Translations under genes and position numbers: made by a program
Part shown: positions 46,962 through 55,314 of the stretch, one piece after another
Layout: each line of letters begins with the position of its first letter
Numbering within the stretch: position 1 is the first letter of the stretch
Assembly: GCF_900103785.1 (NCBI RefSeq)
Contig: NZ_FNHE01000008.1
Span: 129,270-193,269, forward strand
Source: Geodermatophilus siccatus
Lineage (GTDB): Bacteria > Actinomycetota > Actinomycetes > Mycobacteriales > Geodermatophilaceae
Reading direction: 5' to 3'
Length of the DNA stretch: 64,000 bases
The notes under the pieces: generated by a model
What the model was told of the DNA's origin: nothing
Database searches by the model: none
Seen by the model: only the letters and a program-made list of their open reading frames with translations

Positions 46962-48028
46962 CCAGCACCACGCCGAAGAAGCGGCTCACCACCTCGGCGA
47001 TGATCGCCTCGTTCGCCGACCCCGGTCAGCGCACCACCAGCGCACCGTTCGGGCACGCGCTCAACCGGCTGGCCGAGCAGCGGCCCGAGATCGTCGGGCT
47101 GTCGGCCGACCTGGCCAAGTACACCGACATGCACGTGTTCCGCGACGCCCACCCGGACCGGTTCTTCCAGATGGGCATGGCCGAGCAGTCGCTGCTCGGG
47201 ACGGCGGCCGGCATGGCGGAGGTCGGGCTGGTGCCGTTTGCCTCCACCTACTCGGTGTTCGCCACCCGGCGGGCCTACGACTTCCTCTGCCTGGACATCG
47301 CCGAGCCGAACCTGAACGTCAACGTCGTCGGCGCGCTGCCCGGCCTCACCACCGGGTACGGGCCGAGCCACCAGGCCACCGAGGACCTGGCGATCCTCCG
47401 CGGCTGCCCCAACCTCACCATCGTCGACCCCTGCGACTCGGTCGACATCGAGCAGGCCGTGCCCGCGCTGGCCGACGCCCCCGGCCCCACCTATCTGCGG
47501 CTGCTCCGCGGGGCGGTCCCGACGGTGCTGGACGAGTACGACTACCGCTTCGAGCTGGGCAAGGCCGCCGAGCTGCGCACCGGGCGGGACGTCGTCCTCA
47601 TCTCGACCGGGCTGATGACGATGCGGGCGCTGCAGGCCGCGGCCCGGCTCGAGGCCGATCACGTGGACGTCGCCGTGCTGCACGTGCCGACGATCAAGCC
47701 GCTGGACACCGAGGCGATCCTGCGGGGCGCCCGCACCGACCGGCTCGTCGTCACGCTGGAGAACCACACCGTCGTCGGCGGCCTCGCCGAGTCGGTCGCC
47801 TCCACCCTGGCCTTCGCCGGGGTGGGTACCCGCGTGGTGCCCATCGCCCTGCCCGACGAGTTCCTCGCCGCCGGCGCCCTGCCCACGCTGCACGACCGCT
47901 ACGGCCTGTCGACCGACGCCGTCGTCGCCCGGGTCCGGGACGAGCTCAGCGGTCCCGCCGGGCACCGCCCGCCGACGTCCCCGCACGTCGCAGCAGCACC
48001 TGCCGACCCCGCCCCCGCCACCGCCTGA
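46958..48028 (+). CDS. Transketolase C-terminal subunit
   Basis: The 356-residue half has the pyrimidine-binding domain (FGHALNRLAEQ; FFQMGMAEQSLLGTAAGMAE with the catalytic Glu) and the C-terminal domain (VAVLHVPTIKPLDTEAI). It pairs with the preceding gene to form one active enzyme. The last 40 residues are Pro/Ala-rich and probably disordered. ATG 46958 overlaps the previous stop. Confidence 0.92.
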   Translation: MTSTTPKKRLTTSAMIASFADPGQRTTSAPFGHALNRLAEQRPEIVGLSADLAKYTDMHVFRDAHPDRFFQMGMAEQSLLGTAAGMAEVGLVPFASTYSVFATRRAYDFLCLDIAEPNLNVNVVGALPGLTTGYGPSHQATEDLAILRGCPNLTIVDPCDSVDIEQAVPALADAPGPTYLRLLRGAVPTVLDEYDYRFELGKAAELRTGRDVVLISTGLMTMRALQAAARLEADHVDVAVLHVPTIKPLDTEAILRGARTDRLVVTLENHTVVGGLAESVASTLAFAGVGTRVVPIALPDEFLAAGALPTLHDRYGLSTDAVVARVRDELSGPAGHRPPTSPHVAAAPADPAPATA

Positions 48029-48045
48029 GATCCCTGGAGGAACCC

Positions 48046-48807
48046 GTGTCCGTCTCCGACAAGACCGTCGTCATCACCGGCGCCGGCTCCAAGCGCGGCA
48101 TCGGCCGCGCCACCGCCCACACCCTGGCCGCCGCCGGCTGGAACGTCGCGATCCTCGACCTCGACGAGGCCAGCGCCAAGGACGCCGCCCACGAGGTGGC
48201 CGAGCGCAACCGCGTCCAGGCCGTGGGCGTGGGCTGCGACATCACCGACGAGGCCTCCGTGGAGAACGCGCTGACCGTCCTCGACGGCGCGCTGCCCCCG
48301 GTCGGGGCCCTGGTGAACAACGCCGGCATCACCTCGCCGACGCCCTTCCTCGAGGTCAGCGGCGAGGAGTGGGACCGCATCTTCGCGGTCAACGTGCGAG
48401 GGGCGTTCAACGTGACCCGCCGCCTCGCGCCCGGCATGGCCGAGCGCGGCTTCGGCCGCATCGTCTTCCTCTCCTCGGTCTCCGCCGAGCGGGGTGGCGG
48501 GGTCTTCGGCGGGGTGGCCTACTCCGCCGCCAAGGCCGCCGAGCTCGGCTTCACCCGGGCGCTGGCCCGCGAGCTCGGGCCGCACGGCATCACCGTGAAC
48601 GCCGTCGCGCCGGGGCTCATCGACACCGACATCACCGGCGGCGCGCTGGAGGGGGAGCGCAAGGCGGAGCTGGTCGCCGGGATCCCCGTGGGCCGCAACG
48701 GCCGGGTCGCCGACGTCGCCGACCTCATCACCTACCTGTGCCGGGAGGAGACCGGCTACGTCACCGGCGCGACCTACGACGTCAACGGCGGGTCGCACAT
48801 CCACTGA
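48046..48807 (+). CDS. Short-chain dehydrogenase (FabG-like)
   Basis: The 253-residue enzyme has the TGAGSKRGIG cofactor loop, NNAG, catalytic Ser in LSSVSAERGG and Tyr/Lys in YSAAKAA, and ends GATYDVNGGSHIH. It lies 17 bp after the transketolase half, so it probably oxidises the imported polyol, sugar or hydroxyacid to the ketone that transketolase uses. GTG 48046 has CTGGAGGAA upstream. Confidence 0.9.
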   Translation: MSVSDKTVVITGAGSKRGIGRATAHTLAAAGWNVAILDLDEASAKDAAHEVAERNRVQAVGVGCDITDEASVENALTVLDGALPPVGALVNNAGITSPTPFLEVSGEEWDRIFAVNVRGAFNVTRRLAPGMAERGFGRIVFLSSVSAERGGGVFGGVAYSAAKAAELGFTRALARELGPHGITVNAVAPGLIDTDITGGALEGERKAELVAGIPVGRNGRVADVADLITYLCREETGYVTGATYDVNGGSHIH

Positions 48808-48877
48808 GGACCCCGTCCTCCTCACCGCTCGCGAGCTCGCGGCGAGCCTCTGGACGGGGCCGGTCCCCGGCCTCCTG

Positions 48878-48917
48878 CCGGCGCGGCCCGTCCCCTCCGG
48901 GGGGCGGGCCGCGCCGG
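48878..48917. terminator. Hairpin between convergent operons
   Basis: CCGGCGCGGCCCG (48878-48890) pairs perfectly with CGGGCCGCGCCGG (48905-48917). It lies between the SDR stop (48807) and the stop of the leftward metallo-hydrolase (48925), so it can serve both. Confidence 0.7.
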
Positions 48918-48924
48918 CGGTGGC

Positions 48925-49503
48925 TCAGCGGGGTGTCGCCCCGCTCGGGCGGAACGGCGCGCCGTGGCCGGGGACGACGAGCGTGGCGAGCTCGAGCACC
49001 CGCTCCCGCTGGCGTCGCAGCTCGTCGCGGTCGGGGGAGTAGGGGTCGTCGGCCGGGCCCTCGCCGGTCCACCACAGGTGGGTGAGCGCGACGACGTCGT
49101 CGGGCGTGCCCACCAGCGTCGTGACGTCCTGCGGGGTGTGCCCCGGCGTGGCCAGCAGGCGCACCGAGGGGGTGAGGTCGACGCCGTCGGCAGCCCGCCG
49201 GGTGAACACGTCGCCCTCGATCACCGACTGGAAGTCGTGCACCGGCACCACGGGGAACAGCGCCACGTTGAGCGTGTGGTCGAGGTGGTGGTGGCTGAGG
49301 ACGACGTCGGTGATGTCCTCGGGCGCGACGCCGAGCTCGCGCAGCGGCCGCAGGATGAGCTCCCGGTCGGCCACCATGCCGGGGTCGACGACCACCACCC
49401 GCCCGGCGTCGCGCACCAGGCTCACCGTTCCCGCCACGTGCGGCAGGCGGGCGTAGCCCTCGACCAGGACGTCGACGCGGGCGGTGCGGGAGAGGTCGGC
49501 CAC
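48925..49503 (-). CDS. Metallo-beta-lactamase-fold hydrolase
   Basis: The 192-residue protein has the zinc motif SHHHLDHTLN (HxHxDH) near residue 72, TPGHTPQD near 115 and VPGHGAPF near 182. The small size and layout resemble MBLAC1-like hydrolases. The start is uncertain: GTG 49503 has only a weak ribosome site and may rely on coupling to the gene before it, 20 bp away. A thioester, lactone or phosphodiester substrate is possible. Confidence 0.82.
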   Translation of the reverse strand: MADLSRTARVDVLVEGYARLPHVAGTVSLVRDAGRVVVVDPGMVADRELILRPLRELGVAPEDITDVVLSHHHLDHTLNVALFPVVPVHDFQSVIEGDVFTRRAADGVDLTPSVRLLATPGHTPQDVTTLVGTPDDVVALTHLWWTGEGPADDPYSPDRDELRRQRERVLELATLVVPGHGAPFRPSGATPR

Positions 49504-49523
49504 CCGCGGACCGTAACCCGGGC

Positions 49524-50411
49524 TCAGCCCGCCAGCGAGCGGCGCAGCGCCCGCACCGAGGCGGCCGCCCCGGAGTCGGTCATCACCACACCCGCGTGGT
49601 CGTGCCCGGGCAGCAGCTCCGCCGTCACCAGGCCGTCCGACGCGGCCACCACCGCGGCGACCTCGTCGTCGGTGTAGGCCGGCGGTGACCCGGCGCCGAC
49701 GCTCCACTCGGCGTGCAGCAGCTGCGTGGGCACCGAGAGCCGGCGCAGCGCGTCGGCGGCCGTGTCGGTGAGGAAGACGTCCGCGGCGTCGTCGACCAGC
49801 GCCCGGCCGTCCAGCCGCACCCGGCCGCCGTCCCGGCCGCGCTCCAGGTCGTGCGCCAGGCAGGTGGCCAGGTGCGGGTCGGCGGGGTCGAGCAGCGGCG
49901 CGGTGTGCGCGACGACGACGTCGACGTAGCTCGCCAGGTCGGGCCAGTCGGTGCCCAGCCGGGCGGTGCGGTCGGCGAAGGCCGCCTCCAGCTGCTCGCG
50001 GCTGGTGGGCCGGCGCACCGTCGGCGGCCCGCCGTCGAGCAGGGTCAGGCTGCGCACCCGCTCCGGTGCGGTGACCGCGAGCTGCACGGCGATGAAGCCG
50101 CCCAGCGACATGCCGAGGACGTCGACGGTCTCCAGCCCCAGCGCGTCGAGGACGGCGAGCTGGTCGGCGACGTGCCCGGCCAGGGTCGAGGCGTCCGGTC
50201 GCGGCGTGCTCGACCCGCGGCCGCTGAGGTCGGCGGCGACGAGGTCGACGTCCGGCGCCGCGGCGAGGGTCCAGGACCACAGCCGCGAGGTGCTGCTGAG
50301 GCCGTGGATCCCCAGCACCGGACGGGTGCTGCCCGGTCGCCGCCAGGCGTGCACGCAGCGGCCGCCGGGCCGCCGGACCTCGACGTGCTGGGAGAAGTCG
50401 TCGGCGCTCAC
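49524..50411 (-). CDS. Alpha/beta hydrolase
   Basis: The 295-residue protein has the nucleophile elbow GMSLGG near 100, the oxyanion strand LGIHGLSSTSRLW and a late His in PGHDHAGVV. DLSGRGSSTPRP follows strand 4 as in ester and lactone hydrolases. GTG 50411 overlaps the preceding oxidase stop by 4 bp. Together they could open an ester or lactone and oxidise the released hydroxyacid. Confidence 0.88.
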   Translation of the reverse strand: MSADDFSQHVEVRRPGGRCVHAWRRPGSTRPVLGIHGLSSTSRLWSWTLAAAPDVDLVAADLSGRGSSTPRPDASTLAGHVADQLAVLDALGLETVDVLGMSLGGFIAVQLAVTAPERVRSLTLLDGGPPTVRRPTSREQLEAAFADRTARLGTDWPDLASYVDVVVAHTAPLLDPADPHLATCLAHDLERGRDGGRVRLDGRALVDDAADVFLTDTAADALRRLSVPTQLLHAEWSVGAGSPPAYTDDEVAAVVAASDGLVTAELLPGHDHAGVVMTDSGAAASVRALRRSLAG

Positions 50412-51817
50412 GCGGGCACCGCGTCGGGGAAGACCTTCCCGGGGTTGAGGATGCCGTGCGGGTCGAGCGCGGCCTTGACCGCGCGCTGCATGGCGACCAC
50501 CTCCGGGGCCAGCTCGACCGCCAGCCCGTCGCGCTTGAGCAGGCCGACGCCGTGCTCGCCGGTCACCGTCCCGCCCAGCGCCACGGCGTCGCGCATGATC
50601 TCGCCGAACGCGACCTGCGCCCGGGCCCGCGCCTCGGCGTCGCCGGGCGGGGTGATGAGCAGCGGGTGCAGGTTGCCGTCGCCGGCGTGCGCGATGTTGG
50701 CGATGAGCACGTCGTTGCGGGCGGCGGCCGCCTCGATCCGGGCGAGCATCTCCGGGACGGCGGCCTTGGGCACGCAGACGTCCTCGGTCAGCAGGGGGCC
50801 CAGCCGCTCCAGCGCCGGGTAGGCCAGCCGGCGCGCGGCGAACAGCGCCTCGGCCTCGGCCGGGTCGGTGGACGCCGCGGCCCACGTGGCACCGCCGAGC
50901 TCGAAGCTGCGCAGCATCGCGTCGGCCTCGGCGTCGCCGGCCGGGCCGGGGGCGTCGGTGCGGCCGAGCAGCACCACGGCGGCGTCGACCGACAGGCCCA
51001 TGTTCTTCCACTCGTCGACGGCGGCCAGGCAGTGCCGGTCGACCAGCTCCAGCGCCGAGGGCGTCACCCCCGCCGCGCCGAGCGCCTCGACCGCGCGGCC
51101 GGCGTCGACCACGGAGTCGAAGTAGCCGACGACGGTCCGCTCCGGCGCCCGCGCCGGCCGCAGCCGCACGGTCACCTCGGTGACCACGCCGAGGGTGCCC
51201 TCGGAGCCGACCACCAGCCCGACCATGTCGTAGCCGACCACGCCCTTCGCGGTGCGCCGCCCGAGCCGCACGACCTCGCCGAGCCCGTTGACCACCTCGA
51301 GCTCGAGCACGTAGTCGCGGGTCACGCCGTACTTCACGCAGCACACGCCGCCGGCGTTGGTGGCCACGTTGCCGCCGATGGTCGACCAGGGGGAGCTGGC
51401 CGGGTCCGGCGGGTACCACAGGCCCTGCTCGGCGCAGGCGGCGCGCAGGTCGTCGTTGACCACGCCGGGCTGGACGACGGCGTAGCGCTCCACCGGGTCG
51501 ATGGCGACCACGTCCCGCATGTGCTCGGTGGACAGCACGACGCACCCGTCGACGGCGTTCGCCCCGCCGGACAGGCCGGTGCCGGCGCCGCGCGGCACCA
51601 GCGGCGTCCGGTGCGCCAGGCAGGCGCGCACCACGGCCTGCACCTCGGCCGTGGACCGGGGGCGGACGACGGCCACCGGCGCGCCGTGGGGCGCCCACTC
51701 GGCCTCGTCGTGGACGTAGGAGCCGACGACGTCGTCGTCGGACAGGACGCGGTCGGCCGGGAGGGCGGCCAGCAGGGCGGCCACGACGCCGGACTGCAGT
51801 GCGGGAGCCTGTGTCAC
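50408..51817 (-). CDS. FAD-linked 2-hydroxyacid oxidase/dehydrogenase (GlcD/DLD type)
   Basis: The 469-residue flavoprotein has the FAD-binding PRGAGTGLSGGAN block near 75, GGNVATNAGG near 145 and the C-terminal HAGDGNLHP and GEHGVGLLKR motifs. It oxidises a D-2-hydroxyacid such as glycolate or D-lactate to the 2-keto acid. GlcE and GlcF partners are absent, so it may work alone with another electron acceptor. GTG 51817 has GAGGGG upstream. Confidence 0.9.
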   Translation of the reverse strand: MTQAPALQSGVVAALLAALPADRVLSDDDVVGSYVHDEAEWAPHGAPVAVVRPRSTAEVQAVVRACLAHRTPLVPRGAGTGLSGGANAVDGCVVLSTEHMRDVVAIDPVERYAVVQPGVVNDDLRAACAEQGLWYPPDPASSPWSTIGGNVATNAGGVCCVKYGVTRDYVLELEVVNGLGEVVRLGRRTAKGVVGYDMVGLVVGSEGTLGVVTEVTVRLRPARAPERTVVGYFDSVVDAGRAVEALGAAGVTPSALELVDRHCLAAVDEWKNMGLSVDAAVVLLGRTDAPGPAGDAEADAMLRSFELGGATWAAASTDPAEAEALFAARRLAYPALERLGPLLTEDVCVPKAAVPEMLARIEAAAARNDVLIANIAHAGDGNLHPLLITPPGDAEARARAQVAFGEIMRDAVALGGTVTGEHGVGLLKRDGLAVELAPEVVAMQRAVKAALDPHGILNPGKVFPDAVPA

Positions 51818-51858
51818 GCCCCTCAGTCAAGCACCGCGGCCCGCCCGCGCACCGGGGC

Positions 51859-53199
51859 TCAGCCGAGCACCGCGTCGCGCCCGCCCGCCGTCGTCGCGAC
51901 GGGTGCCCGGCGGCGCGACAGCAGGAGGGCGCCGGCCGCCGACAGCAGCATGGCGATGCCGACCAGCCACAGCGCGGGCCGGATGCTGCCGGTGGCGTCG
52001 GAGACCCACCCGGTGATGTAGGGGGCGGCGAAGCCGGCGGTGTTGCCCAGGGAGTTGATCAGCGCGATGCCTGCTGCGGCCCCGGCGCCGGCGAGGAACA
52101 GCGGCGGGAAGTGCCAGAACACCGGCAGCGCGCAGCAGATGCCGACCGCGGTCAGGGTGATGACGGCCATGACGGTGAACGGCGAGTCGAGGTAGAGGGC
52201 CACCGGGATGGTCACCCCGCCCAGCGCCGCCGGGAGGGCCAGGTGCCAGCGGCGCTCGCCCGTCCGGTCGGAGTGCCGGCTCCACAGCACCATCGTGAGC
52301 GCGCCGGCGAGGAACGGGACCGCGACGATGGCGCCGGTCTCGAAGATCGAGTAGCTGGCGTCGAAGCGCTCCGCGAAGCCCGCCACCACGGTCGGCAGGA
52401 AGAACGAGACCGCGTACAGGCCGTAGACGACGCCGAAGTAGACGAAGCCGAGACCGACCACCCGCAGGTCGGCCATCGCCCGCCACGGGGAGGCCTCCCG
52501 CGGGCCGGACGTCTCGCCCTCGGCGGCGATGGTCCGGGCCAGCCAGGTCCGCTCCTCGGCGGTGAGCCAGCGGGCGTCCTCGGGGCGGTCGGTCAGGTAG
52601 AACCAGCACGCGACCCCGAGCAGCACGGCGGGCAGGCCCTCGACGAGGAACATCACCCGCCAGCCCTCCAGGCCGAACAGCCCGTCGGCGTACTGGATGA
52701 TCGCGCCCGACAGCGGTGCCCCCAGGGCCGAGGAGAGCGGGACGGCCACCAGGAAGGCCCCGATCAGCTGCACCCGCTGGGCCCGCGGCAGCCACCAGGT
52801 CAGGTAGAGCAGGACCCCGGGGAAGAAGCCGGCCTCGGCGACGCCGAGCAGCACCCGCAGCGCGTACAACCAGCCCGCCGAGTCGACGAAGGCCATCGCG
52901 CTGGCGACGATCCCCCAGCTGACCATGATCCGGGCGATCCAGCGCCGGGCGCCGAAGCGGTGCAGCGCCAGGTTGCTCGGGACCTCGAAGAGCAGATAAC
53001 CGATGAAGAACAGCCCCGACGCCAACCCGAACATCGTCTCGGTCAGCCCCAGGTCCTCGCTCATCGTGAGCTTGGCGAAGCCGATGTTGGTGCGGTCGAG
53101 GTAGTTGACGAAGTAGAGGAGCCCGAGGAAGGGCACCAGCCGCCACGCGACCTTGCGCAGCGCGCTCCTCCCGACCGGGTCGGTCTCGGTGTGGGCCAC
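51859..53199 (-). CDS. MFS transporter, anion:cation symporter (ACS) type
   Basis: The 446-residue protein has 12 helices and the family mark NYLDRTNIGFAK in helix 1 plus LLGVAEAGFFPG in helix 4. ACS members import tartrate, glucarate, phthalate, hydroxyphenylacetate and similar carboxylates. It is the first gene of the leftward operon, 41 bp before the oxidase, so the oxidised hydroxyacid is probably what it imports. Divergent from the aldehyde dehydrogenase at 53370. Confidence 0.92.
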   Translation of the reverse strand: MAHTETDPVGRSALRKVAWRLVPFLGLLYFVNYLDRTNIGFAKLTMSEDLGLTETMFGLASGLFFIGYLLFEVPSNLALHRFGARRWIARIMVSWGIVASAMAFVDSAGWLYALRVLLGVAEAGFFPGVLLYLTWWLPRAQRVQLIGAFLVAVPLSSALGAPLSGAIIQYADGLFGLEGWRVMFLVEGLPAVLLGVACWFYLTDRPEDARWLTAEERTWLARTIAAEGETSGPREASPWRAMADLRVVGLGFVYFGVVYGLYAVSFFLPTVVAGFAERFDASYSIFETGAIVAVPFLAGALTMVLWSRHSDRTGERRWHLALPAALGGVTIPVALYLDSPFTVMAVITLTAVGICCALPVFWHFPPLFLAGAGAAAGIALINSLGNTAGFAAPYITGWVSDATGSIRPALWLVGIAMLLSAAGALLLSRRRAPVATTAGGRDAVLG

Positions 53200-53369
53200 G
53201 GCTCCTCCAGACGACGTCCGTGCGGGTGTCCGCGGTCACGGTAGAGCCGCTGGCTCGCGTGCCAGGTCGGCGCGTCGGGACCCCTCCGGGTGGACGGACC
53301 GGCACTGGCCCGGTGGCGCCGGGTCTCGCACATTCAGCGGGGACACCGCCCACGTCCCGAGGAGGACGC

Positions 53370-54803
53370 ATGACCACCCCCTACTGGGTCGCCGGCCGGC
53401 CCCGGACCGGCACCGACGTCGTCGAGGTGCGCTCGCCGTTCGACGGCGCCGAGGCGGGCCGGACGACGAACGCCACCGCCGAGGACGTCGAGGCCGCGGT
53501 GTCGGCCGCCCACGCCGCCCGCGCCGCCTGTGCCGCGCTCCCCGCCCACGCGCGGGCCGCCGCCCTCGACCACGTGTCCCGGCGGCTGGCCGAGCGCAGC
53601 GAGGAGGTCGCCGCGCTGATCACCGCGGAGTCCGGCAAGCCGCTCAAGTGGGCCCGGCTCGAGGTGGCCCGTGCGGTGTCGACCTTCCGCTGGGGCGCGG
53701 AGGAGGCGCGGCGCTGGTCGGGCAGCCTGCAGCGGCTGGACACCGACCCGGCCGCGACCGGGCGGATGGCGCTGGTGCGGCGGGTGCCGCGCGGCCCGGT
53801 GCTGGGCATCGCGCCGTTCAACTTCCCGCTCAACCTGGTGGCGCACAAGGTGGCGCCGGCGATCGCCGCCGGGGCGCCGATCGTCGTCAAGCCCGCCCCC
53901 GCGACGCCGCTGTCGGCGCTGCTGCTCGGCGAGATCCTGGCCGAGACCGAGCTGCCGGCCGGCGCCTGGTCGGTGCTGCCGGTGCCCAACGAGGTCGCCG
54001 CAGCGCTGGTGCAGGACCCGCGGCTGCCGGTCGTCTCCTTCACCGGGTCGGTGCCGGTCGGCTGGTCGATCCGCGAGTCCGCGCCGCGCAAGCACGTCAC
54101 CCTCGAGCTCGGCGGCAACGCCGCGGTCGTCGTCGCCCCCGACCAGGACGACGCGGCGCTGGACCGGGCCGCCTCCCGCATCGCGACCTTCGCGATGTAC
54201 CAGGCCGGGCAGTCCTGCATCTCGGTGCAGCGGGTGTTCGCCCACCGGGCGGTCGCCGACGCGCTGACCACCCGCGTGGTGGAGGCCGTGGAGAAGCTGG
54301 TCACCGGCATCCCGACCGACCCGGCGACCGACGTCGGGCCGCTGATCGACGAGCGGGCCGCCCGGCGGGTGGAGAGCTGGGTCGACGAGGCCGTGGCCGC
54401 GGGCGCCCGCGTGCTCACCGGCGGCACCCGCGACGGCGCCACCTACGCACCCACGGTGCTCACCGACGTCCCGACCGACGCGAAGGTTTCCTGCGAGGAG
54501 GTGTTCGGGCCGGTCGTCGTCCTGGACACCGTGGACTCCGTGGACGAGGCGTTCGCCCGGGTGAACGACAGCCGCTTCGGGCTGCAGACCGGCGTCTTCA
54601 CCCGCGACCTGCAGGTGGCCTTCCGCGCGGCCTCGGTGCTCGAGGTCGGGGGAGTGGTGGTCGGCGACGTCCCGAGCTTCCGCGCCGACCAGATGCCCTA
54701 CGGCGGTGTGAAGGACTCCGGCACCGGCCGCGAGGGCGTGCACGCGGCGATGGAGGACCTCACCGAGGAGCGCGTCCTCGTCCTCACCGGCATCGACGTC
54801 TGA
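53370..54803 (+). CDS. Aldehyde dehydrogenase (NAD(P)-dependent)
   Basis: The 477-residue enzyme has the catalytic Cys in AGQSCISVQRV near 285, Glu in HVTLELGGNA near 250 and the cofactor loop FTGSVPVGWSI. ATG 53370 follows a CGAGGAGG site. The ISVQRV pattern after the Cys resembles aldehyde dehydrogenases of the lactaldehyde/succinate-semialdehyde or phosphonoacetaldehyde groups. Being near a 4-aminobutyrate aminotransferase, succinate semialdehyde is a candidate; being divergent to the ACS operon, an acid-related aldehyde is the other. Confidence 0.88.
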   Translation: MTTPYWVAGRPRTGTDVVEVRSPFDGAEAGRTTNATAEDVEAAVSAAHAARAACAALPAHARAAALDHVSRRLAERSEEVAALITAESGKPLKWARLEVARAVSTFRWGAEEARRWSGSLQRLDTDPAATGRMALVRRVPRGPVLGIAPFNFPLNLVAHKVAPAIAAGAPIVVKPAPATPLSALLLGEILAETELPAGAWSVLPVPNEVAAALVQDPRLPVVSFTGSVPVGWSIRESAPRKHVTLELGGNAAVVVAPDQDDAALDRAASRIATFAMYQAGQSCISVQRVFAHRAVADALTTRVVEAVEKLVTGIPTDPATDVGPLIDERAARRVESWVDEAVAAGARVLTGGTRDGATYAPTVLTDVPTDAKVSCEEVFGPVVVLDTVDSVDEAFARVNDSRFGLQTGVFTRDLQVAFRAASVLEVGGVVVGDVPSFRADQMPYGGVKDSGTGREGVHAAMEDLTEERVLVLTGIDV

Positions 54804-54882
54804 GCACTCCGTCGTCCTGCACCACGGCACGCCGCAGGCCCCCCGGCCGCCGCTGACGACCTCGAGGCGGCCGGGATGCGGC

Positions 54883-54912
54883 GAGGCCCCGGTCCGATCG
54901 GACCGGGGCCTC
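54883..54912 (+). terminator. Terminator of the first aldehyde dehydrogenase gene
   Basis: GAGGCCCCGGTCCGA and its exact complement TCGGACCGGGGCCTC form a 30-bp perfect palindrome, followed by GTTGTTCT. Strongest candidate for an intrinsic terminator in this part of the window. Confidence 0.8.
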
Positions 54913-54940
54913 GTTGTTCTCCGTCGTCCTACCGGACGAC

Positions 54941-55154
54941 ACCGCGGCCACGTGCCGTCCCCGACCTGCGCTGAGCCGCTGCCCGTGTCCCGGTCGGGGA
55001 CCCTCCGGGCCCCGCGACCGGGCCACCGCGGCCACGTGCCGTCCCCGACCTGCGCTGAGCCGCTGCCCGTGTCCCAGTCGGGGACCCTCCAGGCCCCGCG
55101 ACCGGGCCACCGCGGCCAGGTGCCGTCCCCGACCTGCGCTGAGCCGCTGCCCGT
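54941..55154. repeat. 84-bp tandem repeat, about 2.5 copies
   Basis: Units begin ACCGCGGCCA at 54941, 55025 and 55109, exactly 84 bp apart, and differ at only a few bases; the third stops after 46 bp. Inside each full unit GTCCCCGACC and GGTCGGGGAC (AGTCGGGGAC in unit 2) are inverted arms about 25 nt apart, so each unit can fold into the same hairpin. Confidence 0.9.
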
Positions 55155-55272
55155 CGCCCCCCGCAGAGTCGACCATGGGGTTGTCGCCGGTTCGCGCGGC
55201 GTGTCCTCGCGTGTCGCCTGCACCACCCCATGATCAACTCGGTGGGCCGGGCGTAGGGCCCCCGAACGCGCA

Positions 55273-55303
55273 ACGGCCCCGGGAGGGGTCCTCCCGGGGC
55301 CGT
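55273..55303 (-). terminator. Terminator of the second aldehyde dehydrogenase gene
   Basis: ACGGCCCCGGGAGG (55273-55286) and CCTCCCGGGGCCGT (55290-55303) form a perfect 14-bp stem with a 3-nt loop, 12 bp past the leftward gene's stop at 55315. Confidence 0.8.
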
Positions 55304-55314
55304 CCTGCGGGCGA

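Larger units (their letters stand above)
54804..55314. other. Intergenic region with terminators and an 84-bp tandem repeat
   Basis: Between the convergent aldehyde dehydrogenase genes lie a 30-bp perfect palindrome (54883-54912), a tandem repeat (54941-55154) and a second strong hairpin (55273-55303). The repeat is a multiple of three, so all six frames stay open across it; I do not treat those frames as genes. Confidence 0.7.

Noticed and set aside
54941-55154. Repeat considered as a CRISPR array
   Set aside because: Units are 84 bp and contiguous, with no variable spacers; no cas genes are near.
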